Under the pieces are notes generated by a model, which did no database searches, was not told the origin of the DNA, and saw only the letters and a program-made list of their open reading frames with translations. Source: CAZSHG01 sp964606695 [NCBI: uncultured bacterium] (GTDB lineage Bacteria; UBP14; UBA6098). Taken from it: a stretch of 64,000 nt of DNA. The translations under genes were made by a program, and so were the position numbers. The stretch spans positions 62,001 through 126,000 of the forward strand of contig CAZSHG010000004.1 of the NCBI GenBank assembly GCA_964606695.1, written 5' to 3'. Each line of letters starts with the position of its first letter. Positions within the stretch are counted from its first letter, which is position 1. Below, piece by piece: positions 1 to 9,807 of this stretch.

Positions 1-2694
1 ATAGATCCCCCCATAGGGCCTGGGGGATATATCCTCGCCGTATTCGCAAAGCACCAGACTATTGTCGTTCAGGCCGGATGTTCTCTCCCCAAGCCAATGG
101 AATCGCATGACCAGCGGGGTATCTTCCTCTACCCCGCTAACTTCGATTTCCCTGCAAACTTCGGATAACATCGCTAATTCGCCATCGGGAGAAGAAATAT
201 CGGGGTATTTTATCATCGCACAAACCTGTTCGCCTGTCGAGACATCTTCCCCGGCGACTTTTATCATGTCGCCCGTCGGGAAATCGAATAAGATTGTATC
301 TGAGCTAAGGGGCATACAAACGACCAGGCTGTCCGCCGTATAAGGCGGACGTATCTCTCTGCCGGAATTATCGCTGTGAATCGCAAAGGGGTAATTCGGC
401 ATGATAGTATCGCCGTCATCGGGGTGAATGGAACGGTTGAGGGCGGCGTCGAGGGCGGTGAAATAGAACTCCAGCAAGTCGGGTATTTCGGTATCCTCTA
501 ATCTGCCTTCCACGGGGACATCGCCGAACCATGTGATTTCATCGTCGGATATACCCATCGCTACGCTATCCCAGGCCTGGGTAGTCCTGTAATGTAGCCA
601 AGCTTTGTCCACGGCGATATCGTCCGTAATTTCGGCGCGAATCAATAGATGCCGTGTGCCGAAAAGGTGCGCCAGTTCGTGATCGATATCGAAGTCGATT
701 ACCGGCGGAGAAATATCCTGAGCCCGATGGGCGGAAAGTTCGACCGGAGTCGAAATCGTATAATCGAGTTGTGTCTCCTGCGGATCCGCCGGTTCTTTCG
801 GTTCATCCGTTCCCGGATCCAGACCGGCGCTGACTGCCATATCGATGACGTTTGGGTCGATGTCTCCCTCGGCACCGCCGCCGAAATTCCATTGGCTGGC
901 GGTTCCGGCATTCACCCACCTAACACCGCCAACACCGTCGCCATCGTGCCCGACGGACAACACGATGAAATCCCAATACTCGAATTCATTCCAGTTCGCG
1001 TCGCCCATATGGTCGGTAAATGCGGATTTATCGATGCGAATCGAGATAATGTCCGTCACCGTGTCCGCCGTCATCTCGATGTCGGTTACATTTTGAGTAT
1101 AACCATCGAAAATGCTCTGTCCGTTGGACGAGAACATCCCGACCCACCATCCGTCGGCGGAAATCGCCCAATCCCAGTAATCCGTAGGAACAAAATTAGC
1201 AAATCGATTGGGTAACCCCTGGCTTGACCCGCCGCCGTGGGCATCGATATAAATATCGATCTTCTGCAAGTTCACCGGCGGATAATAGGGCGCCCAATCG
1301 ACCACAGAAGCCGGCGGCAAATCCCCCATCTCGATCTCGAATTCGATCTGCCCGGCTTCCTCGTAATCCTTGATGCGAACTTCGATAATATCGAAAGCGT
1401 CCTCGACGAAAACCGGTTCGGTGGGATATGTATAGGTTCCGGGACCATAATCGTCGCCCGTTTCGTCGCTCCACTCTCTGAGCACGGAAGCGGCCTCCAG
1501 ATATATCTCTATCTCCGTAGTATCAGGTTCTACAACGAATATCGATTCTACCGTCGTGGCTGAATAATCCGGCGAATATGGATATGCGGTTACGTTCCAA
1601 TAGGTCTCCTCCAGATGATCGATGACGAAATTACCGCCGCTATCTGTGACGGCAGACATCGTGTATTCGCCCGAATCGGACGGATTGGTGAAGACGGCTC
1701 GCAGGGAACACTCTACCGTCGGGATTACGTTCCCGCTTATCGCGCCGGAGAAGGGTTCGAGAGTAACATCCAGTGTGTCGTTCGGCGGTTCGGTAACCGG
1801 AACGCCGTTTAGATATCCGCCTCGATAACCGGCGGCTTCCACGATTAAATAACTTATCGTATCGCCAACTGCGTATCCGTAAATCTCCCAGCTACCATCA
1901 TCGGGAGAGGATTGAACTACCGACCCCTCGTGTGGCGACAGCGTAGCGATCGGAAAAGGCGGCGCATCGACATCGGAGAAATGAACCGTCCCGGCGATAT
2001 ACGTCCCGGAAAAATCGGGCACGCCGTCGCTGTCGGCATCTACCGAAACGGTATGGAAATTTTCCAGATTATCCGGTCCTTCGCCATCGCCGACAGTTGG
2101 TTGGTCGGGCATAGCATCGGCGGCGAAATAGTCGTCGCCGCCCATGATAAGTGCCGTCATCACCAATTCGGCTCCAACAGGCATCCCGGAGGGATAGACT
2201 CGTTCCCAGGGAATACTCGTTTCGGCTTCCAGACCGCTTCCAGTAGCCGACTCGCAATTACCGCTGATATCGGTCGAATTCGTAGCATCGGCGGTATATA
2301 CGCTCATCTCGGCGCCGTCCCATCCGCCGAGAAAAATATCGATTTCCCTTTCGGAAGTAACATCCCGAGGCCATGCGCCGGTCCAACCGTCCTCACCGCG
2401 AAAACTGATTGTTCCACCCTCGCCGGCATCGATATAGACAATTAAACCGTTTCCTGATATAGAATACTGGATACCGATATAAAGGTTATCCGCGTCCCAT
2501 GTTAACCACAGTTCCCTTAATTCGTTTCCGTCCCAGGGGCTATCGTCGGGGGGATCCGACAGGATATTTTCGTCCGCGATCCAGTCCGCGCCTATATTCC
2601 CGTCGATAAAAGGCGAGTTATACGGAGCGGTCGCGTATATAACCACGACAATTCCGAAAAGCAGTAATTGCAATTTAGTTAGATTAAGATACAA
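1..2694 (-). CDS. Secreted protein with CBM9-like and glucodextranase-C-like domains (3'-partial)
   Basis: One reading frame stays open from a TTG at 2694 to the left edge (898 codons); the C-terminus lies outside the window. The start gives a signal peptide (basic Lys, then a hydrophobic LQLLLFGIVVVIY core and an ATA-like cleavage site). Residues ~27-230 resemble a CBM9/DOMON-like beta-sandwich (IDG..., LWLTWDADNLYIGIQ), the same fold type as the tail of the GH57-like neighbour at 4348-8100. A carboxypeptidase-regulatory-like repeat follows. Residues ~500-700 (IDIYIDAHGGG, WDWAISADGWW) resemble the C-terminal binding module of glucodextranase and pullulanase. I see no glycosidase catalytic domain in the visible part. 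It starts 6 bp after the stop of the next gene upstream on the same strand, so co-transcription is likely. Inferred role: cell-surface or secreted alpha-glucan binding. The TTG start with a short-spaced AGGA is uncertain. Confidence 0.8.
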   Translation of the reverse strand, partial: MYLNLTKLQLLLFGIVVVIYATAPYNSPFIDGNIGADWIADENILSDPPDDSPWDGNELRELWLTWDADNLYIGIQYSISGNGLIVYIDAGEGGTISFRGEDGWTGAWPRDVTSEREIDIFLGGWDGAEMSVYTADATNSTDISGNCESATGSGLEAETSIPWERVYPSGMPVGAELVMTALIMGGDDYFAADAMPDQPTVGDGEGPDNLENFHTVSVDADSDGVPDFSGTYIAGTVHFSDVDAPPFPIATLSPHEGSVVQSSPDDGSWEIYGYAVGDTISYLIVEAAGYRGGYLNGVPVTEPPNDTLDVTLEPFSGAISGNVIPTVECSLRAVFTNPSDSGEYTMSAVTDSGGNFVIDHLEETYWNVTAYPYSPDYSATTVESIFVVEPDTTEIEIYLEAASVLREWSDETGDDYGPGTYTYPTEPVFVEDAFDIIEVRIKDYEEAGQIEFEIEMGDLPPASVVDWAPYYPPVNLQKIDIYIDAHGGGSSQGLPNRFANFVPTDYWDWAISADGWWVGMFSSNGQSIFDGYTQNVTDIEMTADTVTDIISIRIDKSAFTDHMGDANWNEFEYWDFIVLSVGHDGDGVGGVRWVNAGTASQWNFGGGAEGDIDPNVIDMAVSAGLDPGTDEPKEPADPQETQLDYTISTPVELSAHRAQDISPPVIDFDIDHELAHLFGTRHLLIRAEITDDIAVDKAWLHYRTTQAWDSVAMGISDDEITWFGDVPVEGRLEDTEIPDLLEFYFTALDAALNRSIHPDDGDTIMPNYPFAIHSDNSGREIRPPYTADSLVVCMPLSSDTILFDFPTGDMIKVAGEDVSTGEQVCAMIKYPDISSPDGELAMLSEVCREIEVSGVEEDTPLVMRFHWLGERTSGLNDNSLVLCEYGEDISPRPYGGIY

Positions 2695-2699
2695 CTGTC

Positions 2700-4070
2700 C
2701 TATTTCATTAATAATAGTTTCGAAATGTGATTTTTCTCATCGACGTTAACTCGGAGGAAATAAATCCCGGATTGTTTTCCCCTCGTAGTCCATATCAAAG
2801 TATTTTTACCGGACGGCATAATTCCATTGAAGAGTGTCGCAACGTATCTTCCTTCAATATCAAATATATTAACATCTGTCAATCCGGGTTCTTGAGTATT
2901 AATAGTTATTGTAGCCGCGGAGTTGAAGGGATTGGGAGATATTCTAACCGATAATTCCGAGGGCAATTCCGTTTCCCGGACGAATTCCAGTTCGCCAAAT
3001 ACGTCCATTGGTAAGAACTGATGCGTGGAATCGCCCAGCTCGAAGGTGTGGTTTTCAAAGGGCGGCAACGGCTCATTGTCGGTGCCGTCGGTTGTGTATT
3101 TATACTCCACGTTTCGATAACTTCCGGGCGGGAACCATATATGAGCGCCGTAAACGCCATCTCCGGAAGAGCCGTCGTCGTGGGCGCCGTCATCATATAG
3201 CCTCAGGCTATCGCTCCATCCCACGTCCCATCCCCAAACCAGTGGAAATACGCTACCTGCGATATAGGGATCGGTTACGGTTTCGTCGGTCATATCCACG
3301 CTGAAATGCACCATTATTTCTATATCGGTATAATCGGCCGGATCGCGGTCCTCGAAATAGGCTACCGGCAAAATTTGAGTTGGCGATGAATCGTTGATCG
3401 TCAGAATTCTATTGGGCGTAGTCTCATAAGTGCCGCTGTTTACGAATTTGTATTCATGGCCGGGGGAACTTCCCGCCGGGAAAAGTATATCTACGGTATA
3501 AATATTGTCCATGTCAGGGTCGGTAAGTGTATCGGCTGTAGTATTCCAGCTATTGAAAGAGCCGGAGACAGTAACGACGTCCGTAACCGTCTCGATAGTC
3601 ATATCCACCTGGAAAGTTACGGTTACGTCTATTTCTGTTACATCGACGATATGCAGGACTCCGGGTGTAGTCTCGTTTAGTTCTACGTCGTTCTGATCGG
3701 TGCCCGTCGCGGTCATCATATCGGTCGAGTCCAGCGCTTCGCAGTAGAATTCGATATCCCCTTCAGCTGTTGGCGCAGGTATATCGCCGGTATATTCGTC
3801 GTTGTTGACGATATCAGTATTATAGGCCATCGTTACTTCTTCCCACATCGTCGAACCGGCTTCTCGCCAATATATTTTAGCCGAGATACTTTCTCCCCTG
3901 CCCGGAGAGTCGGTTACACCATCCTTCCAAATCTGAAAATAAACGGGAATAGTTTCATCTACGGGGTGTTCGCTTTCTGAATTCGGCCATATCTCGCCAC
4001 ACCATCCTATTTCCGCAAAAATACTTACCGCGAAGATCGCTAACCACACGAGCATTTTTATCGCTCTCAT
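2700..4070 (-). CDS. Secreted starch-binding-like protein with C-terminal sorting domain
   Basis: 456 residues from the preferred ATG (GGGGAG just upstream); an in-frame ATG at 4094 would add eight residues ahead of the signal peptide. The N-terminus (MRAIKMLVWLAIFAVSIFAE) is a signal peptide. Two central beta domains (about residues 150-260 and 260-370) carry SGSFNSWN and HEYKF/VEYKYTTDG motifs, as in CBM20/CBM48-type starch or glycogen-binding folds. The last ~80 residues (SPNPFNSAATITI, GIYFLRVNV, final LLLMK) are a type A sorting-like domain, suggesting export by a type IX-like route. It lies between a GH57-like enzyme and a glucodextranase-C-like protein, so polysaccharide capture is a reasonable inference. 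No catalytic residues are recognised. Confidence 0.82.
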   Translation of the reverse strand: MRAIKMLVWLAIFAVSIFAEIGWCGEIWPNSESEHPVDETIPVYFQIWKDGVTDSPGRGESISAKIYWREAGSTMWEEVTMAYNTDIVNNDEYTGDIPAPTAEGDIEFYCEALDSTDMMTATGTDQNDVELNETTPGVLHIVDVTEIDVTVTFQVDMTIETVTDVVTVSGSFNSWNTTADTLTDPDMDNIYTVDILFPAGSSPGHEYKFVNSGTYETTPNRILTINDSSPTQILPVAYFEDRDPADYTDIEIMVHFSVDMTDETVTDPYIAGSVFPLVWGWDVGWSDSLRLYDDGAHDDGSSGDGVYGAHIWFPPGSYRNVEYKYTTDGTDNEPLPPFENHTFELGDSTHQFLPMDVFGELEFVRETELPSELSVRISPNPFNSAATITINTQEPGLTDVNIFDIEGRYVATLFNGIMPSGKNTLIWTTRGKQSGIYFLRVNVDEKNHISKLLLMK

Positions 4071-4347
4071 CATCTCCCCTTTCGGAATTGACACAAGACA
4101 CCAATTCTGGCATCGAGGATTACTTCTTTACTCTGACAACTAAGGCAGGCTACCTTTACGTTGCGACCGGACTTTATCTCCGGCTATTTTTTTCCACAAC
4201 AGAAAATGTCCACACTTGATAATATAACTCATTCGAGCTTTTATGCAAGGGAGAATTTTCCCTATTTTAGCGAGTCTCGAATTGGGATATTCTATTATTT
4301 AATAACAACTTACCTGGAACAAAATACGATATTCTTGACAATATTTA

Positions 4348-7300
4348 TCATTTAAGATAAGTTATTTTTACGACATTCCCGCCTTTTTTAATCCTGATTA
4401 AATATATGCCGGTGGGTATATTTTTGTCCGGGTTCCAGGTTCCCTTACCGTTAACAATATCCACTTCGTCAACGCGACGCCCTTTTATATCGTATATTTC
4501 CACGGTTACCTTTTCCCGGGAAAAATATATCAATTCTACCGACGAGTTGAAAGGATTCGGTAAAGCATTTAGTCGCTCTATTTCCGGTTTCGGTGGATTT
4601 ATTTCGTTTACATAAACGACATCGAAGAAGTCGTCCGGCAGTCCGTCGCCGTTAGCGTCAATTACCTGGACATAGAAACTATCGAGTATGGGGAAAGCCG
4701 ACGACGCCTGATTCGGGATGCAATCGCCGCCGAGGTTATCGTCGTCGTTCGTTCCGGCGATACTGGCGCATAATGCCAGATGAGCGTCTGGATCGACGAA
4801 ACCCTCTCCCAAACCGTAGATTGCGTCCCAGCTAATCGCTACCTCGCTTCCCGGGCGTGCGGCTGTCAGGTCGGTATTGACGATCACGCCATCCGTCATA
4901 TTTTCCGCGTGTATCGCGCTCTGAATTTCCCATACATCGCCGTCCAACGCTCCCCAGCTACCGTATTGAATGTCGGCCAGAAAACCGCCGGAAAATTCGG
5001 CGTTACGGTCCCAGGCGTCGATTTCCGTGAGGTCCGCCTGGCCGTTGCTTCCGCCCCAATCCGTATCGAAATATATCAGCCATGCATTGACGAAAAGGCT
5101 TCTCGATGTCTCTTTTATTCCGTGCAGACCGACGTAAAGATAGGTGGCGTCCCAGAACAGGTAAAGGTCGTATAGTTCGTTCGAAGCGCCCCATTCAGAA
5201 TCGTCGTCCGGGTCGTCGATTACTCGCGTGGCGGATACCCACTCGGTAGTATCGATGAAGCCGTCGATGGTTATACTCGTGTTCGGCAGAACGTTCAACG
5301 CGACGCCGTCACCCACGGTGGCGGTTTGTGTCGAATTAGGATTATCCCGCAGATCGACAAAGGCCCCGGAATTAAGCCAAAGATATGGGTCGGTCATAGT
5401 CAAACCGTCCACTTCCGTCTTCTTCGCCGGAGACAGCGTGATTCTGATAGTTTTAGCGTGCGCGGTATTGATAATCGTGCAGGTGCCGTCCAGGGTTACA
5501 TCCGAGGCCCCGTTGCCGTCGCTGTCGATACCGATATTCGCCATAACGACGGTGTCGTATTTGACTGTGTCCCCGAATGCGATTTCCATAACTCCCGTTC
5601 CGGGATGGTAGCTGGCGTAATATGCTTTGGGCGGATAGACATCATCCAATCCGCCTGCTAATCCGTCGAGTGTAGGCGAGGTCATTCCCGTAACGTCGGC
5701 CAGTTCGCCCGCGAAAATCAAAAAACCGAAACCGCCGCTACCCGTAACCTCGTCGCCCTTGAGTATTGTGCTCTGGAAATCGGTCGAATGGACAGCGCCG
5801 CCGTCGCCCATGATAATAGCGGCTGAGGCTTTCGTGTTCGGATTATGAAAGCCGCAGTAATTCCCCGCGTTCCAGAGTCTATCCATATCCGCGTTCCAGA
5901 TGACATCGACCAGGTCCGGCGTAAACCCGTTCTTAATATATGTTTGATCCGGGCCGGTATCGTAATAAACGCGAAAATAAGGTTCCCCCGGCACAACCTT
6001 AATTCGCTTATGGAAGTAATAATTCGTGAACTCGATAATGGCGGAATCGGATCCGCTGTAGATTATCTCCGAGCCGTAAATGCTGTGTTCGTAATCGTAT
6101 CCTCCCACGCCGACATCGGACAGTGGCGCGATGTGGTTTGCGTCGTTGTAATCGCCCTCGGTGCCTTCCCAGTAGGCGTTACAGTTACCTGCAACCGAAC
6201 CTTCCCAGCCGGTTCCGCCTCCGCGGGCGAATATCCAATGTGCCCTTCCGCCGACATGCTCGAAAACCGCCAAAACCCTATCGTTGCTGATTACAACTTC
6301 ATTGTCGCCGTCGTGATCCCAGTCACTATAAGTCGCGCCGGTGACCAGACCGAGATCGCCGTTTGCCCATCGTGAGGCTTCCGCGTAAACGTTAGCGTTC
6401 TTGATGTGCGTGGAATGTTTCATCTCCCAACCGGAAATATCGCCGCCCATGCCGTCATGCCAGCCGGTTTCGTAGAGCATGGACATAAGGACATACCATG
6501 CGGATTGCGCGGTATTGTTATCGGGGCAGGTCGAAAGATTCGTGTTGACATCGCTCCAGATGTATCCGAAATTCCACTGCGGGGCATGCTGGTCAGACGG
6601 GCTGGCATATCCCGCCCAATGCGTGTACCAGCCGTTGTTTCCTCCGCCGTATCCGTCGGTTCCGCCAATAGAAGAATGTGTTCCGTAATCGGGCGTTACG
6701 GTCGAGCCGTTAAAATCGGGGTCGCCCACGGCGTCGGTCAGTTTCCATGTCGATAGCCATGCCGATTCGATACTGCACTGTTGGATAATCCATTCGTAAG
6801 CATCGAGAGCGTTTGGCATTGACGAAGCCCATTCGCCCATCTCGGCGGCCATCTCCCAATCGTCGGCATAAACTGCAATTCGATTGGGACCGCTGGCGTC
6901 GTTTGCCATCGCAACCAGATTATTCAGCGCTCCGCTACCGTCGCCTTCGTGGAGTTTTCCAGTAAAATCGTTGTCCCTTGGGATTAATCTCAGACTACTG
7001 CCGCTTAAATAATGTATCTGATGGTTATCGTGTCCCGACAGATGGACGTTATCGTCGAGTATTATCGCATAAACTCCATTATCGGCGAAGTCGTCAGCAA
7101 TATAATCGCTGACGCCGGCGTCAGGGTAATCGCCACCGGGGCCGTCCAGAAATACCCGTTCCGGAACCCAGGCGACACGAGGCTCGAAGCCATAACGTGC
7201 GAGCACCATATCCCCCTCGATAACTACCGCCCAATTGTTCATATTATCCGCGACGAAGGGCATGATATGTTGGGCGTAAGCGCTGGTGTTCACCTCGACC

Positions 7301-8100
7301 CACCCGGCGGTTACTCCATCGGCCACCCATGTATTGAAATCTGGATCATACCATTCTGCCGCAGAAATAAGAGTCCCGCTGATATGGAAATTGCCCGGTA
7401 TCGAATAGGTCTGATGAGCTTCGAGGACTTCGTCGAAACCTGAGGCATCGCCGCCGTAGCCATCATCCCACCGACCGCGGAAAACGTCGGTATAAGATAA
7501 GGATTGATTGCCGTGGTGCATGAACGCACAATTGGTCGTATATGTCGGGTCGTAAGTCGGATCAAAATATGCTACATCCGCGGGTTCGCCGTCCACGAAA
7601 GTCTCGATTCGTACTACCGGGCGCGCATCGAAGCCATCAGCTTCGACAGGCGGGCGAATCTCCACTTCGATAGTGCCGTATTCCGGCTCGAATAAAACGT
7701 CGGCTACCTCGACCTCCCTGCCGTCGACGGTTCGCGCGGAGGTTCGTCCGTCTGGTTCGACGGCGATAGTTATCCCTGAACCTCGTTCGGGCGGGAACGC
7801 GTCGTCGGACTGCGCGCCCGGAAACGCTACTACTATTTCCAGACTCACTTTTTTATCGGTAAACTCGTTCTTTTTTGTGATGTAATTCGTCATCAATGGA
7901 AGTCGCACGCGAATCCGATTCGATTCAATTTTATAATAGCAGGACAGAATATCCGCGCAAGACGGCGAATTGCCCTCCGCCGACTCGAGATATTCGACCC
8001 CGATGAGAGTATTCCTGTCCCATGCAATAGGCGCAACGTTATCCGCGAGGCAGGATATCGCAAGCACAACGATAATAAGAACAACCGCGATTTTATTCAT
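4348..8100 (-). CDS. Secreted GH57-like glycoside hydrolase with CBM9-like and sorting domains
   Basis: 1250 residues; ATG preceded by AAGGAG at good spacing; signal peptide (MNKIAVVLIIVVLAISCLA). Motifs fit glycoside hydrolase family 57: a His pair in MHHGNQSL (~193), PGNFHISG (~233), a probable nucleophile Glu in WVPERVF (~311), and a probable acid Asp in YADDWEMAAEMGEW (~410). GH57 enzymes act on alpha-1,4-glucans (amylase, glucanotransferase, branching types). Residues ~950-1150 form a CBM9/DOMON-like domain (ITIDGFIDTTEW, LYLFWDATYLYVGLHG) like that of the protein at 1-2694. The tail (NPFNSSVELIYFS, GIYLIRIKKGG) is a sorting-like domain. It is followed by two same-strand secreted proteins with matching domains. 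The activity (hydrolysis versus transfer) and exact GH family cannot be settled from sequence reading. Confidence 0.85.
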   Translation of the reverse strand: MNKIAVVLIIVVLAISCLADNVAPIAWDRNTLIGVEYLESAEGNSPSCADILSCYYKIESNRIRVRLPLMTNYITKKNEFTDKKVSLEIVVAFPGAQSDDAFPPERGSGITIAVEPDGRTSARTVDGREVEVADVLFEPEYGTIEVEIRPPVEADGFDARPVVRIETFVDGEPADVAYFDPTYDPTYTTNCAFMHHGNQSLSYTDVFRGRWDDGYGGDASGFDEVLEAHQTYSIPGNFHISGTLISAAEWYDPDFNTWVADGVTAGWVEVNTSAYAQHIMPFVADNMNNWAVVIEGDMVLARYGFEPRVAWVPERVFLDGPGGDYPDAGVSDYIADDFADNGVYAIILDDNVHLSGHDNHQIHYLSGSSLRLIPRDNDFTGKLHEGDGSGALNNLVAMANDASGPNRIAVYADDWEMAAEMGEWASSMPNALDAYEWIIQQCSIESAWLSTWKLTDAVGDPDFNGSTVTPDYGTHSSIGGTDGYGGGNNGWYTHWAGYASPSDQHAPQWNFGYIWSDVNTNLSTCPDNNTAQSAWYVLMSMLYETGWHDGMGGDISGWEMKHSTHIKNANVYAEASRWANGDLGLVTGATYSDWDHDGDNEVVISNDRVLAVFEHVGGRAHWIFARGGGTGWEGSVAGNCNAYWEGTEGDYNDANHIAPLSDVGVGGYDYEHSIYGSEIIYSGSDSAIIEFTNYYFHKRIKVVPGEPYFRVYYDTGPDQTYIKNGFTPDLVDVIWNADMDRLWNAGNYCGFHNPNTKASAAIIMGDGGAVHSTDFQSTILKGDEVTGSGGFGFLIFAGELADVTGMTSPTLDGLAGGLDDVYPPKAYYASYHPGTGVMEIAFGDTVKYDTVVMANIGIDSDGNGASDVTLDGTCTIINTAHAKTIRITLSPAKKTEVDGLTMTDPYLWLNSGAFVDLRDNPNSTQTATVGDGVALNVLPNTSITIDGFIDTTEWVSATRVIDDPDDDSEWGASNELYDLYLFWDATYLYVGLHGIKETSRSLFVNAWLIYFDTDWGGSNGQADLTEIDAWDRNAEFSGGFLADIQYGSWGALDGDVWEIQSAIHAENMTDGVIVNTDLTAARPGSEVAISWDAIYGLGEGFVDPDAHLALCASIAGTNDDDNLGGDCIPNQASSAFPILDSFYVQVIDANGDGLPDDFFDVVYVNEINPPKPEIERLNALPNPFNSSVELIYFSREKVTVEIYDIKGRRVDEVDIVNGKGTWNPDKNIPTGIYLIRIKKGGNVVKITYLK

Positions 8101-8124
8101 TATTGACTCCTTAGTAATTATTAA

Positions 8125-9189
8125 CTATGCCTTTTTTGCGATTAGCTTCCGCTTTGCGGGTTTCGACGATCCCATAGCTCTTGCAATCATTATCGTTTCC
8201 GGGTTTTGCTCGAGGATAATCTTCATTAAAACTAAAAGCGGAACTGAAAGGAGCATCCCTACGATCCCCCAGATATACCCCCAGAATAAAAGCCCGAGCA
8301 TCACTGTGAGAATATTGAGTTTCAATTTGTTTCCCGTCAGAATCGGATCCAGAAAATTCCCCACGAGCATCTGAATCGAAATTAAAAGCGCCGCGAAAAG
8401 GAGAATCTGGAACCCGGAATCGAGATAGATTAATCCCATCAATATTGGCGGGATTGTAGCGATAATCGATCCGATACTCGGGATAAAATTCAAGGCGAAT
8501 CCCAGAAATCCCCAGAAAAGAGCGAATTCGATACCAAAGATTACACAAATCAACCAGAAAAGCAATCCGGTTAAGAAACTCACGACGAATTTAACACCCA
8601 TATAGGTCGAAATCGAGTGCATCACGTCCTCGAAAGTTTTCAGGAAAGCCCTTCCGTTTTTTTCTCCTCCGACATACAAAATGTATTTCTCATAATGATT
8701 GAATCCGGTTAGGAGAATAATAAAATAGAATGAAAAGAGGATAAAACTGCCGATAAACGATCCGAGAGATTTTGCTATCGAACCGAGCGATCTCGTTATC
8801 CACTCGGCGGACATATTTTCCGTTATTAACCTCTCGAAATACTCCAGATTAAGTTTCGATCCGACGAGATTATTGAACCAGTCCAGAGCCATCGTCGCTT
8901 TTTCGGTGAGCCGCAAAACGAATTCCTTTCCCTGGTCGGCGACCTGAGTAGCCGTGCTGTAAATTATTGTAACAAAAGAAAATAGCAATAATAGCGTAAT
9001 TATCGAAACGATAGTTACCGAAAGCCAGTTGGGGAAATGTTTTTCGTTGAGGAACGCGAGTATCGGCTGGAGAACCATCACCATAAACAAGGCCAACACA
9101 AAGGGTATGAGAAGGTTGGAGAGTGTCGTAAGAATCCAGAATCCGATTACTACGAGTAATATTATTGTTAATATTCGATTTGAGTCCAT
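8125..9189 (-). CDS. AI-2E family transporter (PerM/TqsA-like permease)
   Basis: 354 residues with about eight hydrophobic segments and the layout of the AI-2E transporter family (Pfam AI-2E_transport): two N-terminal helices, a soluble or amphipathic stretch at ~80-140, and a paired C-terminal block (GFLGFALNFIPSIGSIIATIPP, then DPILTGNKLKLN and LLFWGYIWGIVGMLLSVPLLV), the most conserved part of the family. Members include autoinducer-2 exporters and Na+(Li+)/H+ antiporters; the substrate cannot be read from sequence. It lies 24 bp upstream of the GH57-like gene on the same strand and may be co-transcribed with it, although the functional link is unclear. No Shine-Dalgarno sequence is obvious before the ATG. 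Confidence 0.92.
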   Translation of the reverse strand: MDSNRILTIILLVVIGFWILTTLSNLLIPFVLALFMVMVLQPILAFLNEKHFPNWLSVTIVSIITLLLLFSFVTIIYSTATQVADQGKEFVLRLTEKATMALDWFNNLVGSKLNLEYFERLITENMSAEWITRSLGSIAKSLGSFIGSFILFSFYFIILLTGFNHYEKYILYVGGEKNGRAFLKTFEDVMHSISTYMGVKFVVSFLTGLLFWLICVIFGIEFALFWGFLGFALNFIPSIGSIIATIPPILMGLIYLDSGFQILLFAALLISIQMLVGNFLDPILTGNKLKLNILTVMLGLLFWGYIWGIVGMLLSVPLLVLMKIILEQNPETIMIARAMGSSKPAKRKLIAKKA

Positions 9190-9422
9190 GTCAATGCAAC
9201 TTTGAATTCGATACTAACACAATATAAGTAAAACCGGCTTATAATCCAGTTCTAAATTAATTTCTTCGTAATATTAATCAAATAAAAAATGTTTTTTCTG
9301 GAAAATTTAATTTTAAGGAATATATTGGATACGAAAATGAATAATTGGTCGTTAAACATAACGCGAACAAACGGAGATAAGGTAAATAAGGAGTATTTGA
9401 TAAGCGACATAATTACCAGTTA

Positions 9423-9768
9423 ATCCGGGTCGGGCAACCGCCCTAAATGGGAGGAAAGTCCGGGCTTGGGTGCAAGCGTGCCGGGGATAAACCCGGGCTT
9501 CCGGGTCGCAAGATTCGGGAGACGGATAGTGCCGCAGAAACCAAACCGCCCTTTATGGGTAAGGGTGAAAAGTGCGGATTAAGAACCCGCTCGGTTTGCC
9601 GAGAGGCAAAACCGTGGTAAACCCCGCGTCAAGCAAGGCCAAATAGGAAGGTAGGGATTGCGCCCCCCGACGACCTTCGGGTAGGCCGCGGAAGTATCGG
9701 GGTAACCCGATATACAGATAGATGGTTGCCGCCCAATTGGGAACAGAACCCGGCTTATAGACCCGGAT
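9423..9768 (+). ncRNA. rnpB: RNase P RNA, bacterial type A
   Basis: About 346 nt. The ends pair perfectly as helix P1 (ATCCGGGTC at 9423-9431 with GACCCGGAT at 9760-9768). The conserved 5' block GAGGAAAGTCCGGGC (from ~9451) and the 3' block ACAGAACCCGGCTTATAG (~9743-9760) are the universal P4-region signatures. Internal ATAGTGCCGCAGAAA and GGTAAACCCCGC are also typical. It is the catalytic RNA that trims tRNA 5' leaders. It lies 39 nt upstream of recJ on the same strand. Confidence 0.96.
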
Positions 9769-9807
9769 ATAATTTTCCGTTTTCGCGTGCAACCCGAAAG
9801 GGAAGCC

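Noticed and set aside
62-2445. Several plus-strand reading frames (for example 649-1215 and 1912-2445)
   Set aside because: They lie opposite a single minus-strand frame open from 2694 to the edge with clear signal peptide and binding domains; they have no domain or ribosome-site support.
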